Assembly (NCBI GenBank): GCA_045613385.1
Contig: JAZLAW010000006.1
Location: 1-64,000, forward strand
Direction: 5' to 3'
From: SIG565 sp045613385
GTDB lineage: Bacteria; Bacillota; Clostridia; Oscillospirales; Acutalibacteraceae
DNA: 64,000 nt
In this document: in pieces, positions 7,779-15,922 of the stretch
Layout of the letters: every line of letters starts with the position of its first letter
Numbering within the stretch: position 1 is the stretch's first letter
Notes under the pieces: model-generated
What the model was told of the DNA's origin: nothing
The model's input: only the letters and a program-made list of their open reading frames with translations
The model's database searches: none
Program-made: the position numbers and the translations under genes

Positions 7779-9820
7779 TGAAAACTTTTGAAGTTCTCTC
7801 CCCTGTCGGAAACGAAGAGATGCTCATTGCCGCCGTGCGAAGCGGCGCCGATGCGGTATATCTCGGCGGCGCACACTTTAATGCGCGCAGAAATGCCGAA
7901 AATTTTTCCGATGACCAACTAAAACAGGCAATAGAATACTGTCATATTCGTGGGGTTAAGGTCTTCTTAACCCTTAATATTGTTGTGTCGGAAAACGAAA
8001 TGAAAGACGCAGTCACTCTGGCAGAAAACGCGTATAAATACGGAATAGATGGCATTATTTGCGCAGATTTAGGTCTTATATCGCTCTTGCATCTGCATTT
8101 TCCGTCTCTGCCGTTACACGCTTCAACCCAGATGACTGTAACAAATGCCGCGGCTTTGCCACTGCTCAAAAAGCTTGGTATCTCACGTGTTGTTTTGCCG
8201 CGCGAAATGAACCGTGAGCAAATTCGTGAATTCTGCGAAAAGGCGAATAAAGAAAATATTGAAGTTGAAGTTTTCGTGCACGGCGCACTTTGTATGAGTG
8301 TTTCGGGACAGTGTTTAATGAGTGCTATGCTCGGTGGCAGAAGCGGTAACCGCGGTTTGTGCGCCGGTACTTGCCGACTTCCATTCAGTGCCGATAAAGG
8401 CAACTCTTATGCTTTAAGCCTTAAGGATTTAAGTTTACTCGATTATATAGGAGAACTTAAAGACATAGGTGTTACTTCTTTTAAAATTGAAGGCCGTATG
8501 AAACGCCCCGAATATGTTGCGGCAGCAACGGCGGCGGTAAGAAGTGCCGTGGATAACAACTCTGTGCCGGGTGAGTTGCGCACAGCGCTTTGCAATGTTT
8601 TTTCGCGTTCGGGTTTTACAGATAGATATTTTAGTGGCGAATTATCACCCGATATGTTCGGTATAAGGACTTTGGATGATGTTCAAAATTCACCCGAAGC
8701 TTTTCCTAAACTGCACGAAATTTACCGTAATGAACGTCAGCGTATACCGATTAGCGCTATATTGTCGGTAAAGACAAACGAAAAAATCACACTTTCTCTG
8801 TCCGATGGCACAAATATAGCCGAAGTCTCGGGAGATATTGCAGAAAAGGCCATCAACCGACCCGTTACAGAAGAAATGCTGCTCGGCAATTTGCAAAAGT
8901 TTGGCGGCACACCTTATTTTTTGGAGAATACAAAAATTCTTCTTGACGACGGACTGTCTGTCAGTGCGAAGGTTATCAACAGTTTGCGCCGCGATTGTGT
9001 GGAACAACTGAACACTTTACGCGCCAAACCAAAAAAGGCAGATATTATTTGTTTCCCAATTACAAACCAATCTCCTGTGGCTAATCGAAAACCCGCGCTT
9101 TTCTGCCGATTCGAAAAGGCGGAACAGCTACCCGACAACTTCCACGGTATAAAATATATATCCTTGCCGCTTGAAAGCCGTTCCTATGATGTTTTCGTGC
9201 CCGATAACATTATAAAGGTAGTCGATATTCCAAGAAACTTTGATATCGAAATAAAAAAGAAAACGCTTATTGATTTCAAAAATAACGGATTCTCCCACGC
9301 GCTTTGCTCCACCCTGGCAGATTTTTCGGTAGCATCCGATATGGGCTTCTCGGTTATAGGTGGAGCAGGACTTAATGTGTTTAATACATTTTCCGCCGAA
9401 TTCTTATTCGATAACAAAGCTGCGGCGCTGGTGCTCTCCCCCGAAATACAACTTCGTAACACAGCTTCCTTCAGCGGTAATGTCGGTGTTATAGCATACG
9501 GTAATATACCGCTCATGCTGACCGCAAACTGTCCGATAAAAAATAAAATGAGCTGTTCTGAGTGCGGCCGCTCAAAATTTTTGAGAGACCGCAAAGGTAT
9601 TGAATTCCCTGTCAGATGCCGCGGCGGTATGAGTGAAATTTTAAACTCACGTCCCATATGGCTTGCCGACAGATTCGATGAAATAAACTCTGCCTTTGCA
9701 GTTCTTTATTTTACTGATGAAACAAGAGAGCGTGTAACACAAATTATAGATGCCTATAAAAACGGCGACGCGCCCGATGTAGAGTATACGCGCGGACTTT
9801 ATTACCGCGGAATTATATAA
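7778..9820 (+). CDS. U32 family peptidase / tRNA-rRNA hydroxylation-type protein
   Basis: 680 residues. The N-terminal half is a TIM-barrel-like U32 domain with the family signature around EVFVHGALCMSVSGQC (about residues 165-180) and the following GRSGNRGLCAGTC cysteines. The C-terminal half matches the DUF3656-type extension (CSECG near residue 590). Relatives include annotated collagenases (PrtC) and, in better-studied cases, the TrhP and RlhA proteins needed for hydroxylation of tRNA or 23S rRNA. An RNA modification role is therefore as likely as proteolysis. It overlaps zapA by one base, an arrangement seen in other Firmicutes. Confidence 0.85.
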   Translation: MKTFEVLSPVGNEEMLIAAVRSGADAVYLGGAHFNARRNAENFSDDQLKQAIEYCHIRGVKVFLTLNIVVSENEMKDAVTLAENAYKYGIDGIICADLGLISLLHLHFPSLPLHASTQMTVTNAAALPLLKKLGISRVVLPREMNREQIREFCEKANKENIEVEVFVHGALCMSVSGQCLMSAMLGGRSGNRGLCAGTCRLPFSADKGNSYALSLKDLSLLDYIGELKDIGVTSFKIEGRMKRPEYVAAATAAVRSAVDNNSVPGELRTALCNVFSRSGFTDRYFSGELSPDMFGIRTLDDVQNSPEAFPKLHEIYRNERQRIPISAILSVKTNEKITLSLSDGTNIAEVSGDIAEKAINRPVTEEMLLGNLQKFGGTPYFLENTKILLDDGLSVSAKVINSLRRDCVEQLNTLRAKPKKADIICFPITNQSPVANRKPALFCRFEKAEQLPDNFHGIKYISLPLESRSYDVFVPDNIIKVVDIPRNFDIEIKKKTLIDFKNNGFSHALCSTLADFSVASDMGFSVIGGAGLNVFNTFSAEFLFDNKAAALVLSPEIQLRNTASFSGNVGVIAYGNIPLMLTANCPIKNKMSCSECGRSKFLRDRKGIEFPVRCRGGMSEILNSRPIWLADRFDEINSAFAVLYFTDETRERVTQIIDAYKNGDAPDVEYTRGLYYRGII

Positions 9821-10005
9821 ACAAAAACAGGATGGAATTACGGAAAGTATCGGCGGTTATTAAACAATTATACCCGCGGCTTTTTGAAAAAATAGGTGTT
9901 TTAAAATAAATATTTTATTTTTAGTCAAATTATGCTATAATTCGACTAAAAAGCCTATAATGAAGAATTTGATAGAAAGCAACCAAATTTAAGGTGGTGT
10001 TTATT

Positions 10006-10176
10006 ATGAAAGGGATTAAAAAAATATTATTTGGCATAGCATTAATTTTGTTGGGTTTTGTCTGTTTATATGCTTCTTCTCTTGGTGAATGGGGTGTTGG
10101 ACAAGTAATAGGATTAATTATCCCCGTTGTTGGCTCTATCTTTGCAATCATAGGACTTTTAGATAAAAGCGAATAA
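10006..10176 (+). CDS. Small two-helix membrane protein
   Basis: 56 residues beginning MKGIKKILFG. Two hydrophobic helices (about 6-24 and 30-50) are separated by a short loop with SLGEWG. AAGGTGG lies 7 bases before the ATG, which argues that it is translated; the in-frame GTG codons just upstream are part of that SD. Upstream, at 9935-9940, is a TATAAT without a clear -35. I do not recognise a family. It stands alone between the U32 gene and the second hairpin array; 9821-10005 holds nothing else certain. Confidence 0.6.
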   Translation: MKGIKKILFGIALILLGFVCLYASSLGEWGVGQVIGLIIPVVGSIFAIIGLLDKSE

Positions 10177-10235
10177 ATTATAGTTTATTGAACAGATTAT
10201 CATAATCTCTCATAAAGGGTTTTGAATTCTCCTAA

Positions 10236-10519
10236 CAAAAGATATTTGACGCCAAATATCTTTTGTATCAAGGAATTATACAAATGTAAAACGGATGTGT
10301 AAAATTTCTGCACATCCGTTTTACTATCTCAAAAGAAAGTATTAAAATAGTGATATTGTGAGATAGGTCTCACATTGATATTTTGCCTAACGGCAAAGTG
10401 ATATTAAAGCCTTGTGGTTTTAGTGATATTTTATTCGCCCTTTAACTCGCGAAGCGAATACCACTCGGTTTTATCCGAATATAGCTGCGAAGCAATATAA
10501 CTTACCATAAGGCGAATAA
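10236..10519. repeat. Second intergenic hairpin array with GTGATATT spacers
   Basis: Perfect 13-bp (10236-10265) and 14-bp (10286-10324) hairpins come first. Then small stems at 10358-10373 (GTGAGA/TCTCAC), 10382-10397 (TTTGCC/GGCAAA) and 10406-10421 are separated by GTGATATT-like spacers at 10350, 10375, 10398 and 10423, a period of about 24 bases. TTATTCGCC (10431-10439) pairs with GGCGAATAA (10511-10519) around further small stems. No coding potential is seen. The style matches the array at 4087-4542, which suggests a genome-wide family. Confidence 0.55.
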
Positions 10520-10523
10520 AACT

Positions 10524-10551
10524 GGGGTTGTGTCCTTACGGATACAACCCC
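10524..10551 (-). terminator. Terminator of the 10566-11315 gene
   Basis: A 12-bp stem GGGGTTGTGTCC / GGATACAACCCC closes a TTAC loop. On the minus strand it is followed by AGTTTTATT. It lies 15 bases past the stop of the upstream gene. Confidence 0.65.
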
Positions 10552-10565
10552 TAGCCATCCTGTTT

Positions 10566-11315
10566 TTATTTTACTAATGCAGCTCTTAACTTTTTATTGC
10601 CCTTCATAAGTCCTAAAAGCTCTTCAACAGAGCTTATGAAATGTTGATTTTCGGCCATCTGCTCTTTGAATATTTTTATATATTCTTCGTTTCCGTATAT
10701 TGATGCACACACAAGCGCTACTGTCATATCAACGGCTTCGCCATCGCCCTCAACATATATGTCCTCAAGCATATCAAAGAGTTTCTTAATAGCCTTTTTG
10801 TTTGCCTTGGGGTCACCAAGCATATCTTTTATTCCTGCGGCAAAATTTGTGGTAAAGAATTCAACACTTAAAAACTTGCCATACTTTGCAACACTTTCTT
10901 TATAAGCATCTTTAAATTCTGGGAATACAGCGAGTAATTTCTGTATGAGAGTTGATATTGTTACCGCATCTCCCTTTTCGGTAGTGGGAAGCGCAATTTG
11001 ACCGGCGGTGTTTTTAACTGTCTTTTTAAGGCCCAAGTGAGCGCGAAGCGTATCGGCAAAATCAACGCCTACCGCCGCTGCATCGCGTTCAGTCTGGTCT
11101 TCTTCAAACAACCAACTGGTAAGTTTTGTAAACTCACCGACTTCGCCATCGGTAATATCCGCCACCAAAATCGCAAACATTTTTGTTTCTTCTTCGTAGC
11201 AAACTTTTACTGCTTTGATATCGTTTTTAAAGATATCTCCGTCTGATACAAATTTTTGTCCATCAAGCAACGGCTTCATTTCTTCGATAACCACATTGTA
11301 GTATTTCTTATCCAT
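10566..11315 (-). CDS. Hypothetical protein, alpha-helical, no family recognised
   Basis: 249 residues from the ATG at 11315, which has GGATGTG 6 bases upstream; an in-frame ATG at 11330 lacks an SD. There is no signal peptide and no membrane segment. The sequence is acidic and mostly helical after residue 100. The N-terminal 75 residues (KKYYNVVIEEMKPLL to VADITDG) look like a small alpha/beta fold. The C-terminal part has regularly spaced Leu/Phe as in helical scaffold proteins. It is divergent from rsmA and convergent with the small membrane protein gene. Cytoplasmic; no function can be assigned. Confidence 0.75.
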   Translation of the reverse strand: MDKKYYNVVIEEMKPLLDGQKFVSDGDIFKNDIKAVKVCYEEETKMFAILVADITDGEVGEFTKLTSWLFEEDQTERDAAAVGVDFADTLRAHLGLKKTVKNTAGQIALPTTEKGDAVTISTLIQKLLAVFPEFKDAYKESVAKYGKFLSVEFFTTNFAAGIKDMLGDPKANKKAIKKLFDMLEDIYVEGDGEAVDMTVALVCASIYGNEEYIKIFKEQMAENQHFISSVEELLGLMKGNKKLRAALVK

Positions 11316-11464
11316 TAAAGTCACATCCAAATAAATTTTTACTTAACCATTATACAATAGTTTTAACCATTTGTCACCTAAAATTTTCTTGTAAGGAGAG
11401 TTTTAGTTGTGTATAATGTTTTTGTAAGGGTTTTTACCCAAAAAATAAATGTTGGATGGTATTT

Positions 11465-12313
11465 ATGAATCTCGCAGATATTAAAACTATTGAACAGATT
11501 TTAAAAAAGGAAGGCTTTTCTTTTAAAAAATCTCTCGGCCAGAATTTTCTTATTAATCCCGATGTTTGTCCCGCTATGGCAAGTGCCGCCGCAGACAAGA
11601 ACACCGCCGTGCTCGAAATCGGTCCCGGCATAGGCGTTCTTACAAAGGAGCTCGCTAAAGCGGCAGGTAAGGTGGTAACTATAGAGCTCGATGAACGGCT
11701 AAAACCTGTTCTCGCAAAAACCCTTGCTGAATTCGGTAATGTAAAGGTTATCTTCGGCGATGCAATGAAACTTGATTTGCACAAAATAATTTCCGAAGAA
11801 TTTACAGACTTTAAAAAGGTCACAGTTTGCGCAAATCTTCCCTACTATATAACATCACCTATTATTATGATGCTGCTTGAAAGCCATCTGCCTATTGACT
11901 CGGTGACGGTTATGGTGCAGAAGGAAGCCGCCGAACGACTTGCTGCAGAAGTGGGAAGCCGCGAAGCCGGAGCAGTAACGGTAGCTGTAAACTACTACGC
12001 AACCGCTGAAATTCTATTCGGTGTAGACAGAGACTCGTTTATGCCGCCTCCAAACGTAGACTCCGCGGTAATAAAACTTAACATACGCCAAATACCACCT
12101 GTAAAGGTTCGTGATGAAAAAAGGTTTTTCGCGTTCGTGAAAGCTTGTTTTGCACAGCGCCGCAAAACTTTAGTGAATACCGTTTCAAATACACTGCATA
12201 TCGAAAAAGATACCATTAAAACTATTCTATGTGAGCTTGGTATAAGCGAAACGGTGCGGAGCGAACAACTTAATATGGAGCAACTGGCACAGATTTCAAA
12301 TAATCTGTTTTAA
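11465..12313 (+). CDS. rsmA: 16S rRNA dimethyladenosine transferase RsmA (KsgA)
   Basis: 282 residues, normal for the family. Dimethylates two adjacent adenosines in helix 45 of 16S rRNA using SAM. Visible motifs: SLGQNFLINP at the start, motif I EIGPGIGVLT, acidic motif II IELDERL, and catalytic NLPYYITSP. The ATG at 11465 is preferred because GGATGG precedes it; an in-frame ATG lies at 11456. The last codons and the stop fall within a 22-bp perfect inverted repeat (12304-12353), and a separate intrinsic terminator follows. Confidence 0.96.
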   Translation: MNLADIKTIEQILKKEGFSFKKSLGQNFLINPDVCPAMASAAADKNTAVLEIGPGIGVLTKELAKAAGKVVTIELDERLKPVLAKTLAEFGNVKVIFGDAMKLDLHKIISEEFTDFKKVTVCANLPYYITSPIIMMLLESHLPIDSVTVMVQKEAAERLAAEVGSREAGAVTVAVNYYATAEILFGVDRDSFMPPPNVDSAVIKLNIRQIPPVKVRDEKRFFAFVKACFAQRRKTLVNTVSNTLHIEKDTIKTILCELGISETVRSEQLNMEQLAQISNNLF

Positions 12314-12353
12314 TAGTTTACATAAAATATATTATGTAAACTATTAAAACAGA
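12304..12353. repeat. dif-like palindrome (candidate Xer recombination site)
   Basis: The core is 28 bases with the exact dif layout: arm AGTTTACATAA (12315-12325), 6-base centre AATATA (12326-12331), arm TTATGTAAACT (12332-12342). As I recall the Bacillus subtilis dif site, its XerD-side arm is identical and the rightmost 16 bases match. Unlike ordinary dif both arms are the same sequence inverted. The symmetry continues outward for 11 bases each way (TCTGTTTTAAT / ATTAAAACAGA). It overlaps the rsmA stop and has no T-run, so it is not needed as a terminator. Confidence 0.55.
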
Positions 12354-12359
12354 AATCAA

Positions 12360-12389
12360 CCCCTGTCTTTCTCGACAGGGGATTTTTTT
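12360..12389 (+). terminator. Intrinsic terminator after rsmA
   Basis: A stem of CCCCTGTC and GACAGGGG around TTTCTC is followed by ATTTTTTT. The T-run abuts the stop codon of the convergent parB gene. Confidence 0.85.
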
Positions 12390-13248
12390 ATCTGTATGTT
12401 TTGCCAAGTCGCGCAGCTATGTCGCGTAATTCTTCATCGCCGTAAAATTCAATACTGAGAACACCGTGTTCTTCGCTGATTTTATGGATTTTGACTTTTC
12501 TGTGCAATGCTTCGGTAAGCGCCAACTGTACCTCGGTATAATAACTTTCCCCGCCAAAAGCCAGTTTGTCTGATTTCTTTTCGCGTTTTGTCTTGGCGGC
12601 ACGTGCCACTCTTTCAAGTTCTCGCACCGCTGCACCGTTAATTGCCATTTCGACCAACTGTTCGCGCACCATTATATCATCTGCCGCAAGAATTGCCCTG
12701 GCGTGTCCCGGAGTTATAACACCATCTTTTAAGAACTGTAATTCGCGTTCAGGAAGATTTAACAGTCGCAAAGCGTTGGCTACTGCAGAGCGCGATTTTC
12801 CGACGCGCGCAGCCACTTCTTCCTGTGTCAGATGATAGGTTTCCATTAATGTGCGGTATCCCACCGCTTCTTCAACCGGATTTAAGTCTTCACGTTGGAG
12901 ATTTTCTATTAGTGCTACTTCCATAATCTCCTGTTCGCTGAAATCTTTAAGTATAACCGGTACCTTTTCAAGACCCGCCATACGACTCGCGCGCCAACGG
13001 CGTTCACCGGCAATTATTCTGTATGTACCGTTTGTAAGCGGTTTTACAATAATTGGCTGCAACAAGCCATGCTCACGTATGCTTTCGGCCAATTCTTGAA
13101 GCGCACCTTCATCGAACTTCTTACGCGGCTGCTCCTTATTAGGCTCAATATCTACTATTTTGACGGTAACTAAATCGTTCTGATCGGTAGAATTCTCGTT
13201 AAACAGAGCATCCAAACCCCTACCAAGTCCACCTTTTTTAATAGCCAT
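12388..13248 (-). CDS. parB: Chromosome-partitioning protein ParB (Spo0J)
   Basis: 286 residues. Clamp protein that loads at parS and hydrolyses CTP. The N-terminal GRGLDALF motif contacts ParA. The CTP-binding boxes are visible as AGERRWRAS and ENLQRE (about residues 80 and 115). The parS-reading helix-turn-helix follows at EVAARVGKSRSAVANAL (about 140-156), and a C-terminal dimerisation domain ends the protein. It starts one base before the stop of parA upstream, forming a parA-parB operon. Three parS-like sites lie within 6 kb. Confidence 0.96.
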   Translation of the reverse strand: MAIKKGGLGRGLDALFNENSTDQNDLVTVKIVDIEPNKEQPRKKFDEGALQELAESIREHGLLQPIIVKPLTNGTYRIIAGERRWRASRMAGLEKVPVILKDFSEQEIMEVALIENLQREDLNPVEEAVGYRTLMETYHLTQEEVAARVGKSRSAVANALRLLNLPERELQFLKDGVITPGHARAILAADDIMVREQLVEMAINGAAVRELERVARAAKTKREKKSDKLAFGGESYYTEVQLALTEALHRKVKIHKISEEHGVLSIEFYGDEELRDIAARLGKTYR

Positions 13249-13249
13249 A

Positions 13250-14020
13250 TCAATATCTCCTGTTTCTACTTATAAATTCTTTTGCCAATTCATCGTACGC
13301 CTTAGCACCTTTTGAACGCCTATCGTAGTATTGAATCGGCATACCGTAGCTCGGTGCTTCGGATAGTCTTACTGCGCGCGGTATTGTTGTTTTGTATAGC
13401 TTGTTTGCAAAGAACTTTTTGAGTTCTTCCACAACCTGATGCGTCAAATTTAATCTGCCATCATACATTGTCAACAATACGCCTTCCAACTCTAACTCTG
13501 GGTTGTAGAGTCTTTTTATCTGCCGTATGCTCGACATCAACTGCGAAAGTCCTTCCATCGCATAGTACTCGCATTGAAGCGGCACAAGAACGGTATCTCC
13601 CGCTGTTAAAGCATTTATTGTAATAAGCCCCAAGGAAGGCGGACAATCAATTAATATGTAGTCATATTTGTCCCTTACAAGCGATAAGGCGCGTTTTAAC
13701 TGGGATTCGCGTTGCTCTATGGTTATAAGTTCTACTTCGGCACCCGCCAAATCCATATTTGCCGGTATCACACTGACATTTTTAAAGGTCGTGGTTACCG
13801 TAGCCACTTCGGCTTTTTGTGCACCTATTAAAAGGTCATAGCTTGAAAAAACTACTTCCTTTTTGTTGATACCAAAACCGCTTGTCGAATTCCCTTGCGG
13901 GTCTGCATCTACAAGCAAAATCTTTTTCCCGGCATTACCAAGACCTGCCGCAAGATTTACGGCAGTCGTTGTCTTTCCGACGCCGCCCTTTTGATTAACT
14001 ATTGATACTATTTTCCCCAT
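13250..14020 (-). CDS. parA: ParA-type ATPase (Soj)
   Basis: 256 residues from the ATG at 14020, chosen because GGATGGTG precedes it and the protein then begins MGKIVSIVNQKGG as in Soj; a longer reading to 14050 adds ten non-conserved residues. The deviant Walker A (KGGVGKTTTA) carries the signature Lys, DADPQGN is motif A', and the Walker B region reads YILIDCPPSLG. Soj drives ParB-parS segregation and, in Bacillus subtilis, also modulates DnaA. First gene of the parA-parB operon. Confidence 0.95.
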   Translation of the reverse strand: MGKIVSIVNQKGGVGKTTTAVNLAAGLGNAGKKILLVDADPQGNSTSGFGINKKEVVFSSYDLLIGAQKAEVATVTTTFKNVSVIPANMDLAGAEVELITIEQRESQLKRALSLVRDKYDYILIDCPPSLGLITINALTAGDTVLVPLQCEYYAMEGLSQLMSSIRQIKRLYNPELELEGVLLTMYDGRLNLTHQVVEELKKFFANKLYKTTIPRAVRLSEAPSYGMPIQYYDRRSKGAKAYDELAKEFISRNRRY

Positions 14021-14097
14021 CTTTTCACCATCCGCGACTTTTTGTATCAAACATTTCGCTTATTTATTATACCATATCAAATTATACAGTACAAGAA

Positions 14098-14130
14098 AAA
14101 TAAAAAACAAAGCAGAAAAAACTGCTTTGT
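14098..14130 (-). terminator. Intrinsic terminator after spoVAE
   Basis: A 9-bp stem ACAAAGCAG / CTGCTTTGT with an A6 loop is followed on the minus strand by TTTTTTATTT. Its outer stem bases overlap the parS site at 14128-14143. Confidence 0.8.
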
Positions 14131-14143
14131 TTCACGTGAAACT
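14128..14143. promoter_or_regulatory. parS site 1 (15 of 16)
   Basis: TGTTTCACGTGAAACT differs from the consensus TGTTTCACGTGAAACA at the last base. It overlaps the stop codon of spoVAE and lies about 110 bases upstream of parA. Confidence 0.9.
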
Positions 14144-14510
14144 ATGTTTTGTCACCAGCTTCGAAGAAAACGCTCATTAAAAGACCAAATAGAATTGCCG
14201 CGGTGATACCTGCAGCTGTTGCGGTAAGTCCGCCGCAGAGCGCACCTATCGCCCCGTGCTCAGCAATAGCTTTTTCCACTCCTTTAGCAAGGCTATAGCC
14301 GAAACCCGTTAATGGAACCGTCGCACCTGCACCCGCAAATTTAACCAATTTATCGTAAACTCCAATGCCTGTCAGGATTACACCGCTAACAACATACCCG
14401 ACCAATATACGCGCCGGTGTGAGTTTTGTGTAGTCAATAAATATTTGCCCTATTGCACAAAGAAGGCCGCCAATGGCGAACGCATAAGCGCAATTTAATA
14501 ATATTTCCAT
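14142..14510 (-). CDS. spoVAE: Stage V sporulation protein AE (SpoVAE)
   Basis: 122 residues, nearly all membrane: about four hydrophobic helices with conserved TPARILVGYVVSGVILTGIGVYD and GATVPLTGFGYSLAKGV. SpoVA proteins form the spore channel that takes up and releases dipicolinic acid. spoVAE usually sits in a spoVAC-AD-AE operon; no AC or AD gene is next to it here. AGGGGTG precedes the ATG. Its stop codon lies in a parS site and an intrinsic terminator follows. Confidence 0.93.
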   Translation of the reverse strand: MEILLNCAYAFAIGGLLCAIGQIFIDYTKLTPARILVGYVVSGVILTGIGVYDKLVKFAGAGATVPLTGFGYSLAKGVEKAIAEHGAIGALCGGLTATAAGITAAILFGLLMSVFFEAGDKT

Positions 14511-14548
14511 TTTTTCACCCCTGTTTAGTGTGCTAAAAACATCCTGTT

Positions 14549-15922
14549 TTATTCGTTAATATCAAAATTTCTCATTTGTTCACAGAAATCATCATATGAT
14601 ATATATTTAACACGTGTAGAAAAAGCATTTTTGGTTCTGAGCGTGATTTTGATATTACAAGTGTGTTCTTTTAAATCTAAAGGAAATCGTATAATTTTTA
14701 TGATACCAATGTTTTTCGCGGAAAATTGTGTCTCCTGCCACTCATATCCTTTGACAAAGGCGGCCAAAACGGTTTTGCCAAAACTTATTTTCTGCCTTTT
14801 CTGGCTAAATACAGCATATGCAACCATCAACAATACGCAACCCAACGATAAGAGATAAAAAAACAAGACCAGTTGCCAAAAATCTTTTATAAGGTGAGTT
14901 AAAACACAAAAAAGCAAGGTAAAAACCGAAAAAAGATAGAAGGGAAATTTATAAAAACGGTAACGACTTGCACACGAAGCGTTTATAAACCGCTCTTTTG
15001 TTAACCTTTCTTTTTCTGTAAACGGATTTTGGTTTGATTTGATAGCTGGAGCCAACAAAACGCTTCTTTCTCCACGCCTGTTAGAATGCGCTATGTCTGC
15101 CTTGATGAATTTTCTCTTAAAAAGCAACATAATCGGTGTTCGCGCCGATACATAGCTTCCCACCAAAGCTTTATTTATAAAAACACTACGCTTCGTTAAA
15201 ATACCGTACCGCACACATATATGGGTTCTGTTAGAGCAAACTTTAAAATTAGCGTATACCGCCAAATAAAAAATAAGCGCACACACATAAAACACCGCAA
15301 ATGCTATGGTTAAGCCATTTTTTATTCTATCAAAATACGGCAAAGAGCGGCTAATATTATCGATTTGTTCGAAAAACAACTGCGGAAGGTGCACCCCCAA
15401 CAAATTTCCGAATCTATTCAGGATGGGAAGCACCAATATAACACCGTTTATCGCTGATGAAGCTACGGCTGAAAGCAATAAAATTTGCCCGAAAGAAAAC
15501 CGCCCGGCGTTTTTGAGTTCCTTTATATTTAGTGATGATAAAAATTCTTCTTTTTGATTAGCCCGCAAAACAAAACGGCAGTCTTCTCCAACCCCGGCGG
15601 CTTCCGTATTTAATCTTACCGACACCGCAGAAAAAAGTTTATCGGCGGGATATTGTAAAATTTCCACCGAAGAAATGCTTTTAATTGGTATCACGGCTCT
15701 TCTTACACGCAAAAAACCCGTTTTCAAAACGATTGCCACTCCGTTGGCTTTTATCTCAAAGTGCCTATATCTACAAATAGATAAAATCAAAAAAATCAAT
15801 ATTGCAAAAAACAGAACAATTTTCTTTTCTTTTAAAAAAGTTATGGTGGCTATCAGACTCCAAAAACCAATATTTCTGATGATATATAGTGGATGCGCCT
15901 TAAATCTCAACTTCTTCGCCAC
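14549..15922 (-). CDS. PH-domain membrane protein, YdbT-like
   Basis: 457 residues. Several hydrophobic segments alternate with soluble bacterial PH (bPH2) domains. Paired helices lie near residues 15-45, 150-170, 200-225, 320-340 and 350-370. The first PH-like block is recognisable at RYRHFEIKANGVAIVLKTGF and a second follows the third helix pair (THICVRYGILTKRSVF). Bacillus YdbT proteins have this layout and act with a smaller YdbS partner; their function is poorly known. The upstream partner gene overlaps it by 23 bases, supporting an operon. Confidence 0.75.
   Translation of the reverse strand: MAKKLRFKAHPLYIIRNIGFWSLIATITFLKEKKIVLFFAILIFLILSICRYRHFEIKANGVAIVLKTGFLRVRRAVIPIKSISSVEILQYPADKLFSAVSVRLNTEAAGVGEDCRFVLRANQKEEFLSSLNIKELKNAGRFSFGQILLLSAVASSAINGVILVLPILNRFGNLLGVHLPQLFFEQIDNISRSLPYFDRIKNGLTIAFAVFYVCALIFYLAVYANFKVCSNRTHICVRYGILTKRSVFINKALVGSYVSARTPIMLLFKRKFIKADIAHSNRRGERSVLLAPAIKSNQNPFTEKERLTKERFINASCASRYRFYKFPFYLFSVFTLLFCVLTHLIKDFWQLVLFFYLLSLGCVLLMVAYAVFSQKRQKISFGKTVLAAFVKGYEWQETQFSAKNIGIIKIIRFPLDLKEHTCNIKITLRTKNAFSTRVKYISYDDFCEQMRNFDINE

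Larger units (their letters stand above)
9823..10567. repeat. Segment bounded by a 13-bp perfect inverted repeat
   Basis: AAAAACAGGATGG (9823-9835) begins two bases after the stop of the U32 gene. Its exact complement CCATCCTGTTTTT (10555-10567) overlaps the stop of the convergent gene at 10566. The 745-base segment between holds the small membrane protein and the hairpin array. It could be a small mobile unit, or two copies of a motif that follows stop codons; a third partial copy is at 14540-14550. Confidence 0.4.
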
